A DNA stretch of 64,000 nt from Pseudonocardia sp. TRM90224 (GTDB lineage Bacteria; Actinomycetota; Actinomycetes; Mycobacteriales; Pseudonocardiaceae), in NCBI RefSeq assembly GCF_021245725.1, contig NZ_JAJGSX010000006.1, forward strand, positions 310,001 through 374,000, read 5' to 3'. Within the stretch, counting starts at the first letter, position 1. The number at the start of each line of letters is the position of its first letter. A program made the translations under genes and the position numbers. The notes below the pieces were generated by a model. That model was not told where the DNA came from. It was given only the letters and a program-made list of their open reading frames with translations, and searched no databases. Of this stretch, positions 34,115-42,668 are shown in pieces.

Positions 34115-35631
34115 CGATCCTGCAGGCTAGCGGCCGGCACGGCGTGCCCCGGGATCGTGATGTCGTGAGCGGGCAGCTCACCCCGGACGAGGTAGGCCGC
34201 GCCGATGTCCTGCGCGGTCTGGTTGAGCACGGCCTGCTGGTTGGCGAACGCCCCGTGCTTGCCGGAGTCGGCCTCGGTGACCATCACCGAGCTGGGCATC
34301 ACGCGGTGCATCGCGAGCGCGCCCGCGTGCGGCGCCCCCGGATCGCCGACCGGCGAGAACATCAGCACCGGCGGCAGCCCGGCTCCGGTGATCGGCACGC
34401 GTTCGCCGTGCGGGACGGGCCAGTCCGCACAAGCCGCGCCGCCGAGCCACATGTTCCACCAGGCGAACCGGGACGTCGTCGTCGCTTCGGCCGCCCGGCT
34501 CTCGTAGGCGGTGTGGTCGCTCGGCCATTGCGCATCGACGCAGGACACAGCGGTGGCCGCGGCCGCCGCCTGCTCCTGCTCAGGGGTGACGTGCGGCGTC
34601 GACATCCCGACGAGCGCGCTGTCGTCGTGGCCGACCGCGTACGCGCTCATGGCCGTGGCGAGGTCGTTCCAGACGACCTCCGAGAACAGGGCGTTGTAGA
34701 TCGTGCCGAGCACCTCGCCCACCCCGACCGGCCCGCGCGGCGCCGCCCTGAGGTCGGCGAGCACACCGTCCACGGTCGCTCGCGCGGCCTCGACGGTGGC
34801 ACCGAGGTGGAACAGGTCGTCGTGGGCGGCCGCCCAGGCCAGCCACCCGTCGAACCGCTGCTCCAGCGCCGGGGCCTGGGCGAACCCGGCTTCGAACCAC
34901 ATCGCGCCGGGCTCCGGGTCGACGGGGGCGTCGAGCAGCATCCGGTCGACCCGCTGCGGGAACAGCTCGCCGTAGACGGCGCCGAGGTAGGTGGCGTAGG
35001 ACGTGCCGTAGAAGGAGATCGTCCGCTCACCCAGCTTCGAGCGGAGCAGGTCCATGTCCCTGGCGGCATCGATCGTCCCGATGTGGGCGAGCACGTCGCC
35101 GGAGCGGCTCGCGCAGCCGGCGGCGAACGTGCGCCACTTCTCCCAGAGCCTGCCGAGGTTGGCAGGATCGTCCGGGTCGGGCTGCGGCCCGTTCCAGAAC
35201 TCGGGATCCACGCAGCTGATCGGCGAGCTGTGCCCGACGCCGCGCGGGTCGAGCCCGATCAGGTCGTACGCGTCGATCACCTGCTGCGGGAGCCTGGTCA
35301 CGCCGTCCTGGTCGGGCACCGTGATCGTGCCGATGCGGGCCGCCGCGCTCGACCCCGGCCCGCCGGGGTTGACGAACAGCGTGCCCCGCCGCTTCGCCGG
35401 ATCACCCGCGGCGATCCGGGAGGCGAGCAGCGTGATCGTCGGCCCGTCCGGGTGGGCGTAGTCCAGTGGCGCCTCGAACGTCGCACACGTCATCGTCGGG
35501 AACTGCTCGGCGAGATCGGCCGGACACGCCCCGAACGAGAGCGGCGAGGGCGCCGCGGACAGCGGGCCGGCCGTGGTGCACGCGGTGCCGCAGAGCAGGG
35601 CCGCGACACCGGTCAGAACGAGTTTTCTCAT
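34111..35631 (-). CDS. secreted alpha/beta hydrolase of the TAP (tripeptidyl aminopeptidase) type
   Basis: 506 residues from ATG 35631. An N-terminal signal with LVLTGVAALLCGTACTT suggests lipoprotein processing, though the lipobox is imperfect. Catalytic elements are GTLFVNPGGPGSSAA (oxyanion), the elbow GTSYATYLGAVYGELFP with the Ser in GTSYA, and the C-terminal TAP-like domain with HGAFANQQAV. It cleaves short peptides or esters outside the membrane. It is the first gene of a three-gene operon with the kinase and response regulator, an unusual pairing that suggests the signalling pair senses its product. Confidence 0.88.
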   Translation of the reverse strand: MRKLVLTGVAALLCGTACTTAGPLSAAPSPLSFGACPADLAEQFPTMTCATFEAPLDYAHPDGPTITLLASRIAAGDPAKRRGTLFVNPGGPGSSAAARIGTITVPDQDGVTRLPQQVIDAYDLIGLDPRGVGHSSPISCVDPEFWNGPQPDPDDPANLGRLWEKWRTFAAGCASRSGDVLAHIGTIDAARDMDLLRSKLGERTISFYGTSYATYLGAVYGELFPQRVDRMLLDAPVDPEPGAMWFEAGFAQAPALEQRFDGWLAWAAAHDDLFHLGATVEAARATVDGVLADLRAAPRGPVGVGEVLGTIYNALFSEVVWNDLATAMSAYAVGHDDSALVGMSTPHVTPEQEQAAAAATAVSCVDAQWPSDHTAYESRAAEATTTSRFAWWNMWLGGAACADWPVPHGERVPITGAGLPPVLMFSPVGDPGAPHAGALAMHRVMPSSVMVTEADSGKHGAFANQQAVLNQTAQDIGAAYLVRGELPAHDITIPGHAVPAASLQDR

Positions 35632-35783
35632 GGATCTCAATGAACGCGACCGGCGTCGTCAGCACATTGCCGCTGTCCTCAGAAATCGGTACTGAGGTTG
35701 TCCCCAATGTCCGTTGCGACGTTCGGGTAGTGCCCGGCTCCGCACCGGGGGGTTGAGTCGATCACGTGCGATGGTCGTTGACC

Positions 35784-37148
35784 ATGCGTCGGGAACTCGT
35801 GGTCATGGCAGCGATCGGGGTCGTGCTGGCGGCCGGGTGCGGCGGCACCCCACCTCAACCGGCGGCACCGCCGGACCCGCCGGCGGCCCCGTACGAGGTC
35901 TCCGCGCCGGTCTCGGCCGCGGTGAACGCGATCAAGGAGGCGCCCGCGGTGCGAGCCGCGCTCGCCGCGATCGCGAACGACGAGCCGCGCGCCATCGCCG
36001 ACCAGATCGCGATCAACCAGATCCCCGCGCCGCCCTTCAAGGAGGACCAGCGCGGCGCCGACTACCTGCGTCGCCTGACCGAGACCGGGCTGGAGGACGT
36101 GCACCGCGACAAGGAAGGCAACGTCTACGGCGTGCGCCGCGGAACCGGTGGCGGCCCGACGATGTTCGTGTCGGCGCACCTGGACACCGTCTTCCCGGAG
36201 GGCACCGACGTCACGGTGACGCAGCAGGACGGGAAGCTCTACGGGCCGGGGATCGCCGACGACGCACGCGGCCTCACCGCCGTGCTGGTCATCGCGCGTG
36301 CGCTGCGGGACGCCGGCGTGCAGACCAAGGGCGACATCGTCCTCGGCGCCACGGTCGGCGAGGAAGGGCTGGGCAACCTGCGCGGGGTCAAGGCGTTCTT
36401 CGCGGAGAACCCGGGCATCGACGGGTTCGTCACGATCGAGCCGGGCGAGCCGGAGCACGTGGCGTACGAGGGGACCGGCAGCCGCCGCTACGAGATCGCC
36501 TTCGCGGGCCCCGGCGGGCACAGCTTCGGGGATTTCGGACGGCCGAGCGCGATCCACGCGATGGGACGGGCGATCACCAAGATCTCCGAGATCCGCCCGC
36601 CCGCCACGCCGAGGACCACCTTCACCGTCGGCACCGTGGCGGGCGGCACCTCGGTGAACTCGATCGCCGGCGCCGCCAAGATGCAGGTGGACATGCGGTC
36701 CAACGACCCGGGTGAGCTCACGAAGTTGGAGGCCCAACTCCTTCCGATGGCCACCGCCGGCGCACAGGAGGAGAACGCGAGGTGGAACGCGGCCGCCGAG
36801 GGCGGGGTGACCGTGCAGACCACGCTGATCGGCGACCGCCCGGCCGGCACGCAGGACCGCAACTCACCGATCGTCCAGGCCGCGTTCGCCGCGCCCGCCG
36901 CACTGGGCTTGAACCCGGCGCTGCAGCCGGCGTCCAGCACCGACGCCAACGTGCCGCTGAACCTGGGCATCCCGGCGGTGATGCTGGGCGGCGGTGGCAA
37001 AGCCGGCAACACGCACTCCTCCACCGACAAGGAGTGGTTCGACCCGACCGACGCGCACCTCGGACCGCAGAACGCGATGCTGGTCGCGCTCAGCATGGTC
37101 GGTCTGGCCGGCGAGACGCCGGTCGAACCGCTGCTCCCGAACCGCTGA
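35784..37148 (+). CDS. M20-family metallopeptidase lipoprotein
   Basis: About 454 residues from ATG 35784 (GTG 35766 is the alternative). The lipoprotein signal ends in GVVLAAGCGG, with the lipidated Cys in LAAGC. Zinc-ligand motifs appear in order: VSAHLDTVFPEG, GIADDARG, TVGEEGLG, TIEPGEP and the His in GNTHSSTDKEW. The dimerisation domain carries AFAGPGGHSFGDFGRPSAIH. It is a surface-anchored aminopeptidase or carboxypeptidase of the PepT-like group. It is divergent from the TAP hydrolase, which also acts on peptides. Confidence 0.9.
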   Translation: MRRELVVMAAIGVVLAAGCGGTPPQPAAPPDPPAAPYEVSAPVSAAVNAIKEAPAVRAALAAIANDEPRAIADQIAINQIPAPPFKEDQRGADYLRRLTETGLEDVHRDKEGNVYGVRRGTGGGPTMFVSAHLDTVFPEGTDVTVTQQDGKLYGPGIADDARGLTAVLVIARALRDAGVQTKGDIVLGATVGEEGLGNLRGVKAFFAENPGIDGFVTIEPGEPEHVAYEGTGSRRYEIAFAGPGGHSFGDFGRPSAIHAMGRAITKISEIRPPATPRTTFTVGTVAGGTSVNSIAGAAKMQVDMRSNDPGELTKLEAQLLPMATAGAQEENARWNAAAEGGVTVQTTLIGDRPAGTQDRNSPIVQAAFAAPAALGLNPALQPASSTDANVPLNLGIPAVMLGGGGKAGNTHSSTDKEWFDPTDAHLGPQNAMLVALSMVGLAGETPVEPLLPNR

Positions 37149-37193
37149 CCGGGTGCGGCGCTCTCGTTCAGGGCTCTTGTTCAGCGCTCTTGT

Positions 37194-38078
37194 TCAGCGC
37201 CGCAGAGCGGTCTCCTGCTGCATGTGGGACAGCTTCTCGGGGTTGCGCACGGCGTAGAGGCCGGTGACCAGGCCGTCGTCGATGCGCAGCGCGAGCACGG
37301 TGTCGACCTCGCCGTCGAACTGGAGGACGAGCGCCGGGTAGCCGTTCACCTGCGCCGGCAGCAGCGACGCCTCGGCCATCCGGCTCAGTCCCATCGCCAG
37401 CACGGCGGCCACCTTGTCGGCGCCAACGACGGGTACACGCACGGCCTGCACGATGCCGCCGCCATCGCCCAGCAGGACGACGTCGGGGGCGAGGATGTCG
37501 AGCAGGCCTTGCAGGTCGCCGGTGTCGACGGCCTGCCGGAAGGCGTCGAGCGCACCACGTGCCTCGGCGGCCGACGGAGTGCCGCGCGGGCGGCGGGCCG
37601 CGACGTGCGCCCGCGCCCGGTGGGCGATCTGCCGGACGGCGGCGGGCGTCTTGTCGACGGCGTCCGCGATGTCGTCGTACTCCACGTCGAACACCTCCCG
37701 CAGCACGAAGACGGCCCGCTCCGTCGGCGCGAGCGTCTCCAGCACCAGCATCATCGCCATGGAGACGCTCTCGGCGAGCTCGACGTCCTCGGCCACGTCG
37801 GGCGTCGTGAGCAGCGGCTCCGGCAGCCACGGCCCGACGTAGGTCTCCTTGCGGCGGCCGAGCGTGCGCAGCCGCGTCAACGCCAGCCGGGTGGTGATGC
37901 GGACGAGGAACGCGCGCGGCGACTGGACGGTGTCGAGATCGACGCCGACCCAGCGCAGCCAGGTCTCCTGCAGCACGTCCTCGGCATCTGCCGCCGAGCC
38001 GAGCATCTCGTAGGCGACGGTGAACAGCAGGCTGCGGTGGGCGACGAACGCCTCGGTGGCGGGGTCCGTGCCAGCCAT
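37194..38078 (-). CDS. sigJ: ECF sigma factor of the SigJ/ECF41 group
   Basis: 294 residues from ATG 38078, with GAGGAGGAG upstream; a longer frame to 38159 is not conserved. Region 2 reads RSLLFTVAYEMLGSAADAED and VLQETWLRW; region 4 reads APTERAVFVLREVFDVEYDD. The C-terminal 100 residues are the SnoaL-like extension (FRQAVDTGDLQGLLDILAPD, then PALVLQFDGEVDTVLALRI and GLYAVRNPEKL) that defines ECF41 sigma factors and takes the place of an anti-sigma factor. The divergent AhpD-like gene is the standard ECF41 partner. Confidence 0.9.
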   Translation of the reverse strand: MAGTDPATEAFVAHRSLLFTVAYEMLGSAADAEDVLQETWLRWVGVDLDTVQSPRAFLVRITTRLALTRLRTLGRRKETYVGPWLPEPLLTTPDVAEDVELAESVSMAMMLVLETLAPTERAVFVLREVFDVEYDDIADAVDKTPAAVRQIAHRARAHVAARRPRGTPSAAEARGALDAFRQAVDTGDLQGLLDILAPDVVLLGDGGGIVQAVRVPVVGADKVAAVLAMGLSRMAEASLLPAQVNGYPALVLQFDGEVDTVLALRIDDGLVTGLYAVRNPEKLSHMQQETALRR

Positions 38079-38135
38079 GGATCTCCTCCTCGTTCGCGAC
38101 GCGGGTCGCCCTCCAGACGCCGGCCACCGCCGTCC

Positions 38136-38164
38136 TGTGACACCCGATCCGTATGGCACACGTC
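38136..38164 (+). promoter_or_regulatory. candidate ECF41-type promoter of the AhpD-like gene
   Basis: TGTGACA at 38136-38142 and CGTC at 38161-38164, separated by 18 bases, 88 bp before the AhpD-like ATG. ECF41 sigma factors are reported to use a TGTCACA plus CGTC promoter; here the -35 differs by one base and the spacer is slightly long. The position between sigJ and its expected target supports the call. Confidence 0.45.
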
Positions 38165-38251
38165 ACGCGCCGGCGATGTCACGAGGTGAACCCCGGTCGG
38201 CGTCTCGTGTTCGTCAAGCACACAACACCACAGCAACGTGAGGACGACGTC

Positions 38252-38737
38252 ATGGACGCGCGATTCAACATGTTCGGGAACGAGCTCGCCGCGAAGTTCG
38301 CGAAGCGGTTCGTGGCCGCCAGCTTGGTGATCGACGGGTCGACGCTGCCGAAGCCGACCCAGGAACTGGTCTCCTTGCGGGCCAGCCAGATCAACGGCTG
38401 CGGCTTCTGCGTCGACATGCACACCAAGGACGCCGCGGCCGCCGGAGAGTCGTCGGTGCGGCTCAACCTGGTCGCCGCGTGGCGTGAGGCGACCGTGTTC
38501 ACCGACGCCGAGCGAGCCGCCCTCGCGCTCGCCGAGGAAGGCACCCGGCTCGCCGACCACCACCACGGTGTCTCCGACGAGACCTGGGCGCAGGTCCGCA
38601 AGCACTACGACGACGACCAGGTCGCGGCGCTGGTCGGGCTGGTCGCGCTGATCAACGCTGCGAACCGCATGAACGTCATCGTGCGCAACCCGGCCGGCTC
38701 CTACGAGCCGGGGATGTTCGCGAGCTTGACGAACTGA
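38252..38737 (+). CDS. AhpD-like carboxymuconolactone decarboxylase family protein
   Basis: 161 residues from ATG 38252. The CxxC motif lies in INGCGFCVDMHTKDA with His further on, the AhpD active-site layout (Cys-Gly-Phe-Cys and His). Ahead of it is KPTQELVSLRASQ. It is probably a small peroxidase or disulfide reductase under control of the divergent SigJ, as in other ECF41 pairs (the gene type that ECF41 factors regulate). The ATG has GAGGACG upstream. Confidence 0.9.
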   Translation: MDARFNMFGNELAAKFAKRFVAASLVIDGSTLPKPTQELVSLRASQINGCGFCVDMHTKDAAAAGESSVRLNLVAAWREATVFTDAERAALALAEEGTRLADHHHGVSDETWAQVRKHYDDDQVAALVGLVALINAANRMNVIVRNPAGSYEPGMFASLTN

Positions 38738-38765
38738 GGCGCGGCTACCCCGGTGGCCCCGGGGG

Positions 38766-38822
38766 GTGCCAGGAAGGCCACTTTCCTGTCCTGTGGTGCC
38801 AGGAAAGCCACTTTCCTGGCAC
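38766..38822. repeat. AAAGCCACTTTC family, variant with two direct copies
   Basis: GTGCCAGGAAGG-CCA-CTTTCCTGTC (38766-38790), then GTGCCAGGAAAG-CCA-CTTTCCTGGCAC (38796-38822). The second is a perfect 12-bp stem with a CCA loop. Unlike the other copies, the two halves are in direct, not inverted, order. It follows the AhpD-like gene by about 28 bp and probably terminates it. Confidence 0.85.
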
Positions 38823-38892
38823 ACGCCGTGCCCTCCGGGGGGTGCGCGGCGGGGTGGGGTGACTGCGTGCGGGTCGTCGACCCGGGTTCGGG

Positions 38893-38951
38893 GAGGGCAG
38901 GAAAGCCACTTTCCTGCCCTGTGAGGGCCGGAAAGTGGCTTTCCTGCCCTC
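38893..38951. repeat. inverted repeat, AAAGCCACTTTC family, copy 3
   Basis: The canonical form: GAGGGCAGGAAAG-CCA-CTTTCCTGCCC, a short TGTGA centre, then GGGCCGGAAAG-TGG-CTTTCCTGCCCTC. It lies 58 bp before the menC start, and 70 bp after the preceding variant copy. Confidence 0.9.
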
Positions 38952-39008
38952 GTGTGCCTAACGCGGGCATCTCAGTGGCGCGGCGCCGCTCCCCGCCCCT
39001 GGTGTTCG

Positions 39009-39995
39009 ATGGGTGACGTGTCAAGAACAGGTCGGTCGATCGACGTCGACGGGGCGCGGGTCTACGCCATCCCGATGAGCACGCGGTTCCGTGGCATCAC
39101 GGTGCGCGAGGGGATGCTGGTCGAGGGGCCGAACGGCTGGGGGGAGTTCTGCCCCTTCCCCGAGTACGACGACGCCGAGGCGGCCGGCTGGCTGGCGACC
39201 GCGGTCGAGCAGTGCACCGTCGGCTGGCCGGCGCCGGTGCGTGATCGCATCCCCGTCAACTGCACCGTGCCCGTCGTCGCGCCGGAGCGGGCGCACGCGA
39301 TCGTGACGGCGTCCGGGTGCGGCACGGCGAAGGTCAAGGTCGCCGACCACCAGGACTCGCTCGCGGAGGACGTCGCCCGCCTGGAGGCCGTCCGGGACGC
39401 GCTAGGCCCGTCCGGCGCCGTCCGGGTCGACGCCAACGGTGTGTGGGACGTCGACTCGGCTGTGAGCTGGATCAAGCGGCTCGACGTGGCCGCCGGCGGG
39501 CTGGAGTACGTCGAGCAGCCGTGCCGCACGATCGAGGAGCTGGCGGCCGTCCGGCGCAAGGTCGACGTGCGGATCGCGGCCGACGAGTCCATCCGCCGCG
39601 CCGACGACCCGCTGCGGGTGGCCGTGGCCGGCGCCGCGGACATCGCGGTGATCAAGTGCACGCCGCTGGGCGGGGTGCGCCGCTCCCTGCAGGTGGCCGA
39701 GGCGGCCGGACTGCCGTGTGTGGTGTCGTCGGCCCTGGAGACGAGCGTCGGGCTGGCGGCGCAGGTCGCGCTCGCCGCCGCGTTGCCCACGCTGGAGTTC
39801 GCGTGCGGGCTCGGCACGCTCTCGCTGCTCGACGGCGACGTCGTGCCCGCCGGTGAGGCACTGCGTCCGGCTGACGGCTACCTGCCCGTCCCGCGAACGC
39901 CACCGGTGCCGGATCCCGATCTCCTCGACCGCTTCGAGCAGCGTGACGCGCGACGGGCCGACTGGTGGCGTGCGCGGCTGGGACGTGTGGCGTGA
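39009..39995 (+). CDS. menC: o-succinylbenzoate synthase
   Basis: 328 residues from ATG 39009 (GTG 39018 also possible). It dehydrates SHCHC to o-succinylbenzoate in menaquinone synthesis. Enolase-superfamily motifs are in order: TAKVKVADH (catalytic Lys), VRVDANGVWD (metal Asp), LEYVEQPC (metal Glu), RIAADESIR (metal Asp) and ADIAVIKCTPLGG (second Lys). The N-terminal capping part FRGITVREGMLVEGPNGWGE is of the short actinobacterial MenC type. It overlaps the next gene by four bases. Confidence 0.92.
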   Translation: MGDVSRTGRSIDVDGARVYAIPMSTRFRGITVREGMLVEGPNGWGEFCPFPEYDDAEAAGWLATAVEQCTVGWPAPVRDRIPVNCTVPVVAPERAHAIVTASGCGTAKVKVADHQDSLAEDVARLEAVRDALGPSGAVRVDANGVWDVDSAVSWIKRLDVAAGGLEYVEQPCRTIEELAAVRRKVDVRIAADESIRRADDPLRVAVAGAADIAVIKCTPLGGVRRSLQVAEAAGLPCVVSSALETSVGLAAQVALAAALPTLEFACGLGTLSLLDGDVVPAGEALRPADGYLPVPRTPPVPDPDLLDRFEQRDARRADWWRARLGRVA

Positions 39996-40828
39996 GCCGC
40001 GTCGCCGTCATCGGTGACGTCGGTGGCCACCTGAACCTGCTGGTCACTGCGCTGCGTGAGCTGGGGGCCACCGTCGAGGGCGACGGGGTGACGCTCCCGG
40101 ACGACCTCGTGGTGATCCAGGTCGGCGACCTCGTCCACCGAGGGCCGGACAGTCCGGGTGTATTGCGGTTGGTGGACCGGGCGCTGCGCGAGCAACCGCG
40201 GCAGTGGATCCAGCTGGTGGGCAACCACGAACAGCTCTACGTCGACCGTCCGGTGTTCCGCTGGCCCGAGCCGATCGGCGCAGATGACGCGGAGCTGCTG
40301 CGGCGCTGGTGGGCGAGCGGGCGGATGCGACCCGCGGCGGCGTTCGTCGACGGCGGCGGGCGCGAGTGGCTCGTCGTGCACGGCGGCGTGACCGCGGAGT
40401 TCTGGCGCGACGTGCTGCGCAGGCCGCAGGGTGCGCCGGCGGCCGCGGCGGCCGTCACCGCGCTGGCGACCTCCGGCGACATGCGGTTCTGGGCGCCCGG
40501 GGTCAAGCTCGACGGCCAGGTCAACCGGTGGTCCGGGCCGGTCTGGGCGGCCGCCGGCCCGGAGCTCTACGCGTCGTGGCTCGCGCGCCTGACCGAGAAG
40601 GGAACGGCGCCGCCGTTCGCCCAGGTGCACGGGCACAGCCAGGCCGCGCCGTGGGATCCGGCCAGGTTCCCGGCCGCGTTCACCGGCGTGCTGACGGTCG
40701 ACCGTGCGGCCCGGCACCAGTGGTGCGACGTCGGCGGTGTCCCGCTGGTCGGCGTCGACCCCGTGCACGGCAGCCAGGGGGCGGCCAGCTGGCGTCCGCT
40801 GGTGTTCGACGGGGCCACAGTGCTGTAG
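39992..40828 (+). CDS. calcineurin-like metallophosphoesterase
   Basis: 278 residues from GTG 39992, overlapping the menC stop (GTGA). The five family motifs are all visible: VIGDVGGHLN, QVGDLVHRG, LVGNHEQLY, VVHGGVT and QVHGHSQ. These residues bind two metals in serine/threonine-phosphatase-like enzymes. Substrate is unknown; translational coupling to menC suggests a shared transcript and not necessarily a shared pathway. The family repeat at 40846 follows. Confidence 0.9.
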   Translation: MSRVAVIGDVGGHLNLLVTALRELGATVEGDGVTLPDDLVVIQVGDLVHRGPDSPGVLRLVDRALREQPRQWIQLVGNHEQLYVDRPVFRWPEPIGADDAELLRRWWASGRMRPAAAFVDGGGREWLVVHGGVTAEFWRDVLRRPQGAPAAAAAVTALATSGDMRFWAPGVKLDGQVNRWSGPVWAAAGPELYASWLARLTEKGTAPPFAQVHGHSQAAPWDPARFPAAFTGVLTVDRAARHQWCDVGGVPLVGVDPVHGSQGAASWRPLVFDGATVL

Positions 40829-40845
40829 CCAGGCAGGGCGTAGGG

Positions 40846-40904
40846 GAGGGCAGGAAAGCCACTTTCCGGCCCGCACAGGGCAGGAGAGTGGCTTTCCTGC
40901 CCTC
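40846..40904. repeat. inverted repeat, AAAGCCACTTTC family, copy 4
   Basis: GAGGGCAGGAAAGCCACTTTC and the partner AGAGTGGCTTTCCTGCCCTC around a CGGCCCGCACAG-type centre. It sits at the convergent end of the phosphoesterase (40828, plus) and the TetR gene (40948, minus). Confidence 0.9.
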
Positions 40905-40947
40905 CTCAGGACCAACCCCGACGAGCCGGGGTTGGTCACCAGCGGAG

Positions 40948-41514
40948 CTACGCGCGGTACCGGAGGCCGTCCATCAGCAGGTCGAGGAGGCGGCCGGCCT
41001 GCTCGCGCTGCGCCGGCTCGCCGGCGGCGAGGGAGATCCCGCTGAGGCTGGTGAGGACGTCGCCCGGAGCGACGTCGGAGCGGATGGCGCCCGCGGCGAT
41101 TCCGGCGTCGAGCAGCGTGGTGATCGCGCCGACGAGCCGGGCGCGGCTCTCGGCGAACGGGTTGCCGCCCGACGCGATGAGGGCGCGCAGTGCCTCGGCC
41201 ATGCCGCGTTTGGTGGTCATGTAGTCGACGAAGCGGTCCAGCCACGCGCGCAGCGCCGCGGCGGGTTCCTCGGTGCGTGCGAGGTCGTCGGCGGCGTCGC
41301 ACAGGCGGCTGAGCTGGTTGCGGTAGGTTGCCTCGACGAGCGCGTCGCGGGTCGGGAAGTGGCGGTACAGCGTGCCGATGCCGACGCCGGCCTCCTTCGC
41401 GATGGCTTCCATCGTGACGTCGGGGTCGCCTTGGGTGAACGCGCTGACGGCGGCCTCGAGCAGTCGCTCGCGGTTGCGCTTCGCGTCGGCCCGCAGGGGT
41501 CGCGTGCTTGTCAC
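40948..41514 (-). CDS. TetR-family repressor
   Basis: 188 residues. GTG 41514 is chosen because GGGAGG lies just upstream; ATG 41526 would contain that site. The helix-turn-helix region is RERLLEAAVSAFTQGDPDVT, then AIAKEAGVGIGTLYRHFPTRDALVEAT. The C-terminal domain is of the SbtR-like type (LDRFVDYMTTKRGMAEALRAL). It is divergent from an SDR gene, with two near-identical palindromes between them. Confidence 0.9.
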   Translation of the reverse strand: MTSTRPLRADAKRNRERLLEAAVSAFTQGDPDVTMEAIAKEAGVGIGTLYRHFPTRDALVEATYRNQLSRLCDAADDLARTEEPAAALRAWLDRFVDYMTTKRGMAEALRALIASGGNPFAESRARLVGAITTLLDAGIAAGAIRSDVAPGDVLTSLSGISLAAGEPAQREQAGRLLDLLMDGLRYRA

Positions 41515-41577
41515 CGGTCCTCCCATCTGTTCCCCGATCGCCTCGAATGTGACGAGGAGAGCGTACGGCTTGATATC

Positions 41578-41623
41578 CGGAGGGCACTCCGCTTAACTGG
41601 AAATCGTAACGGAGGACCCTCCG
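41578..41623. promoter_or_regulatory. paired CGGAG-N4-CTCCG operators
   Basis: CGGAGGGCACTCCG (41578-41591) and CGGAGGACCCTCCG (41610-41623), 32 bp centre to centre, about three helical turns. Each is followed by CTT. They lie between the TetR gene and the SDR gene, so the TetR product probably binds both as dimers on one DNA face. Confidence 0.7.
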
Positions 41624-41649
41624 CTTCATCGTACGGGGACAGGACCACC

Positions 41650-42591
41650 ATGACCACGTCAACTCGCATCACCACACCGTTCGACCGGAGCTCCACGGCG
41701 GCAGAGGTCGTCGCAGGCATCGATCTCGGCGGCAAGCGGGCGGTCGTGACCGGTGCCGCGTCGGGCATCGGCATCGAGACCGCGCGTGCGCTGGCCGCTG
41801 CGGGCGCCGAAGTGACGCTCGCCGTGCGCAACCTCGACGCCGGCAAGGCGACGGCCGACGACATCGTCGCCACCACGGGCAACAGCAAGATCCAGGTCGC
41901 GTCGCTCGACCTCACCGACCGGGCGTCCGTGGCCGGGTTCGTCGCCGCCTGGGACGGCCCGCTGCACATCCTCGTCAACAACGCCGGGGTGATGGCGGCG
42001 CCGGAGACGCGCACCCCGGAGGGCTGGGAGCTGCAGTTCGCGACCAACCACTTCGGGCACTTCCAGCTGGCCACCGGCCTGCACAGGGCGCTCACCGCGG
42101 CCGGTGGCGCGCGGATCGTCTCCGTCAGCTCCAGCGGGCACCTGCGGTCGCCGATCGTCTTCTCCGACATCCACTTCACCGAGCGCGAGTACGAGCCGTG
42201 GTCGGCGTACGGGCAGTCGAAGACGGCCAACATCCTGTTCGCCGTCGAGGCGACCAAGCGCTGGGCCGACGACGGCATCACCGCCAACGCCCTCATGCCC
42301 GGAGGCATCCGCACCAACCTGCAGCGGTACGTGAGCATGGAGGAGATCGAGCGGATGCGGGCCCGGATGGGAAGCTCCGACATCGTCTGGAAGACACCGG
42401 AGCAGGGCGCAGCGACGTCCGTGTTGCTGGCGACCTCACCGCTGCTCGAAGGGATCGGCGGGCGCTACTTCGACGACTGCAACGAGGCCCTGCCGAACGA
42501 GCCGGGCACGCGCACGGGTGTTGCGGCCTACGCGCTCGACGAGGACGCCGCCGCGCAGCTGTGGGACGTGACGGTGCGCACGCTCGCCTGA
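41650..42591 (+). CDS. short-chain dehydrogenase/reductase
   Basis: 313 residues from ATG 41650. The NAD(P)-binding motif is VTGAASGIGIETARALAAAG (residues 34-53); the NNAG motif reads LHILVNNAGVMAAPE; the catalytic Ser is in VSVSSSGHL, and the Tyr and Lys are in AYGQSKTAN. It resembles the retinol-dehydrogenase/oxidoreductase SDR subgroup. The substrate is unknown. It is probably induced when the divergent TetR leaves its operators. The repeat at 42594 begins two bases after its stop. Confidence 0.9.
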   Translation: MTTSTRITTPFDRSSTAAEVVAGIDLGGKRAVVTGAASGIGIETARALAAAGAEVTLAVRNLDAGKATADDIVATTGNSKIQVASLDLTDRASVAGFVAAWDGPLHILVNNAGVMAAPETRTPEGWELQFATNHFGHFQLATGLHRALTAAGGARIVSVSSSGHLRSPIVFSDIHFTEREYEPWSAYGQSKTANILFAVEATKRWADDGITANALMPGGIRTNLQRYVSMEEIERMRARMGSSDIVWKTPEQGAATSVLLATSPLLEGIGGRYFDDCNEALPNEPGTRTGVAAYALDEDAAAQLWDVTVRTLA

Positions 42592-42593
42592 GC

Positions 42594-42654
42594 GTCGACA
42601 ACGACGTTGTGGCTGTTGCGGGGTGCCCCGAGCAGCCACAACGTCGTTGTCAAC
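42594..42654. repeat. inverted repeat, GTCGACAACGACGTT family, copy 1
   Basis: 61 bp: left arm GTCGACAACGACGTTGTGG, right arm CCACAACGTCGTTGTCAAC, with pairing extended through CTG/CAG near the loop. It lies between two plus-strand genes (SDR and the hydrolase-LuxR fusion), 15 bp before the latter's GTG. Confidence 0.88.
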
Positions 42655-42668
42655 GGGAGACTGGTGGC

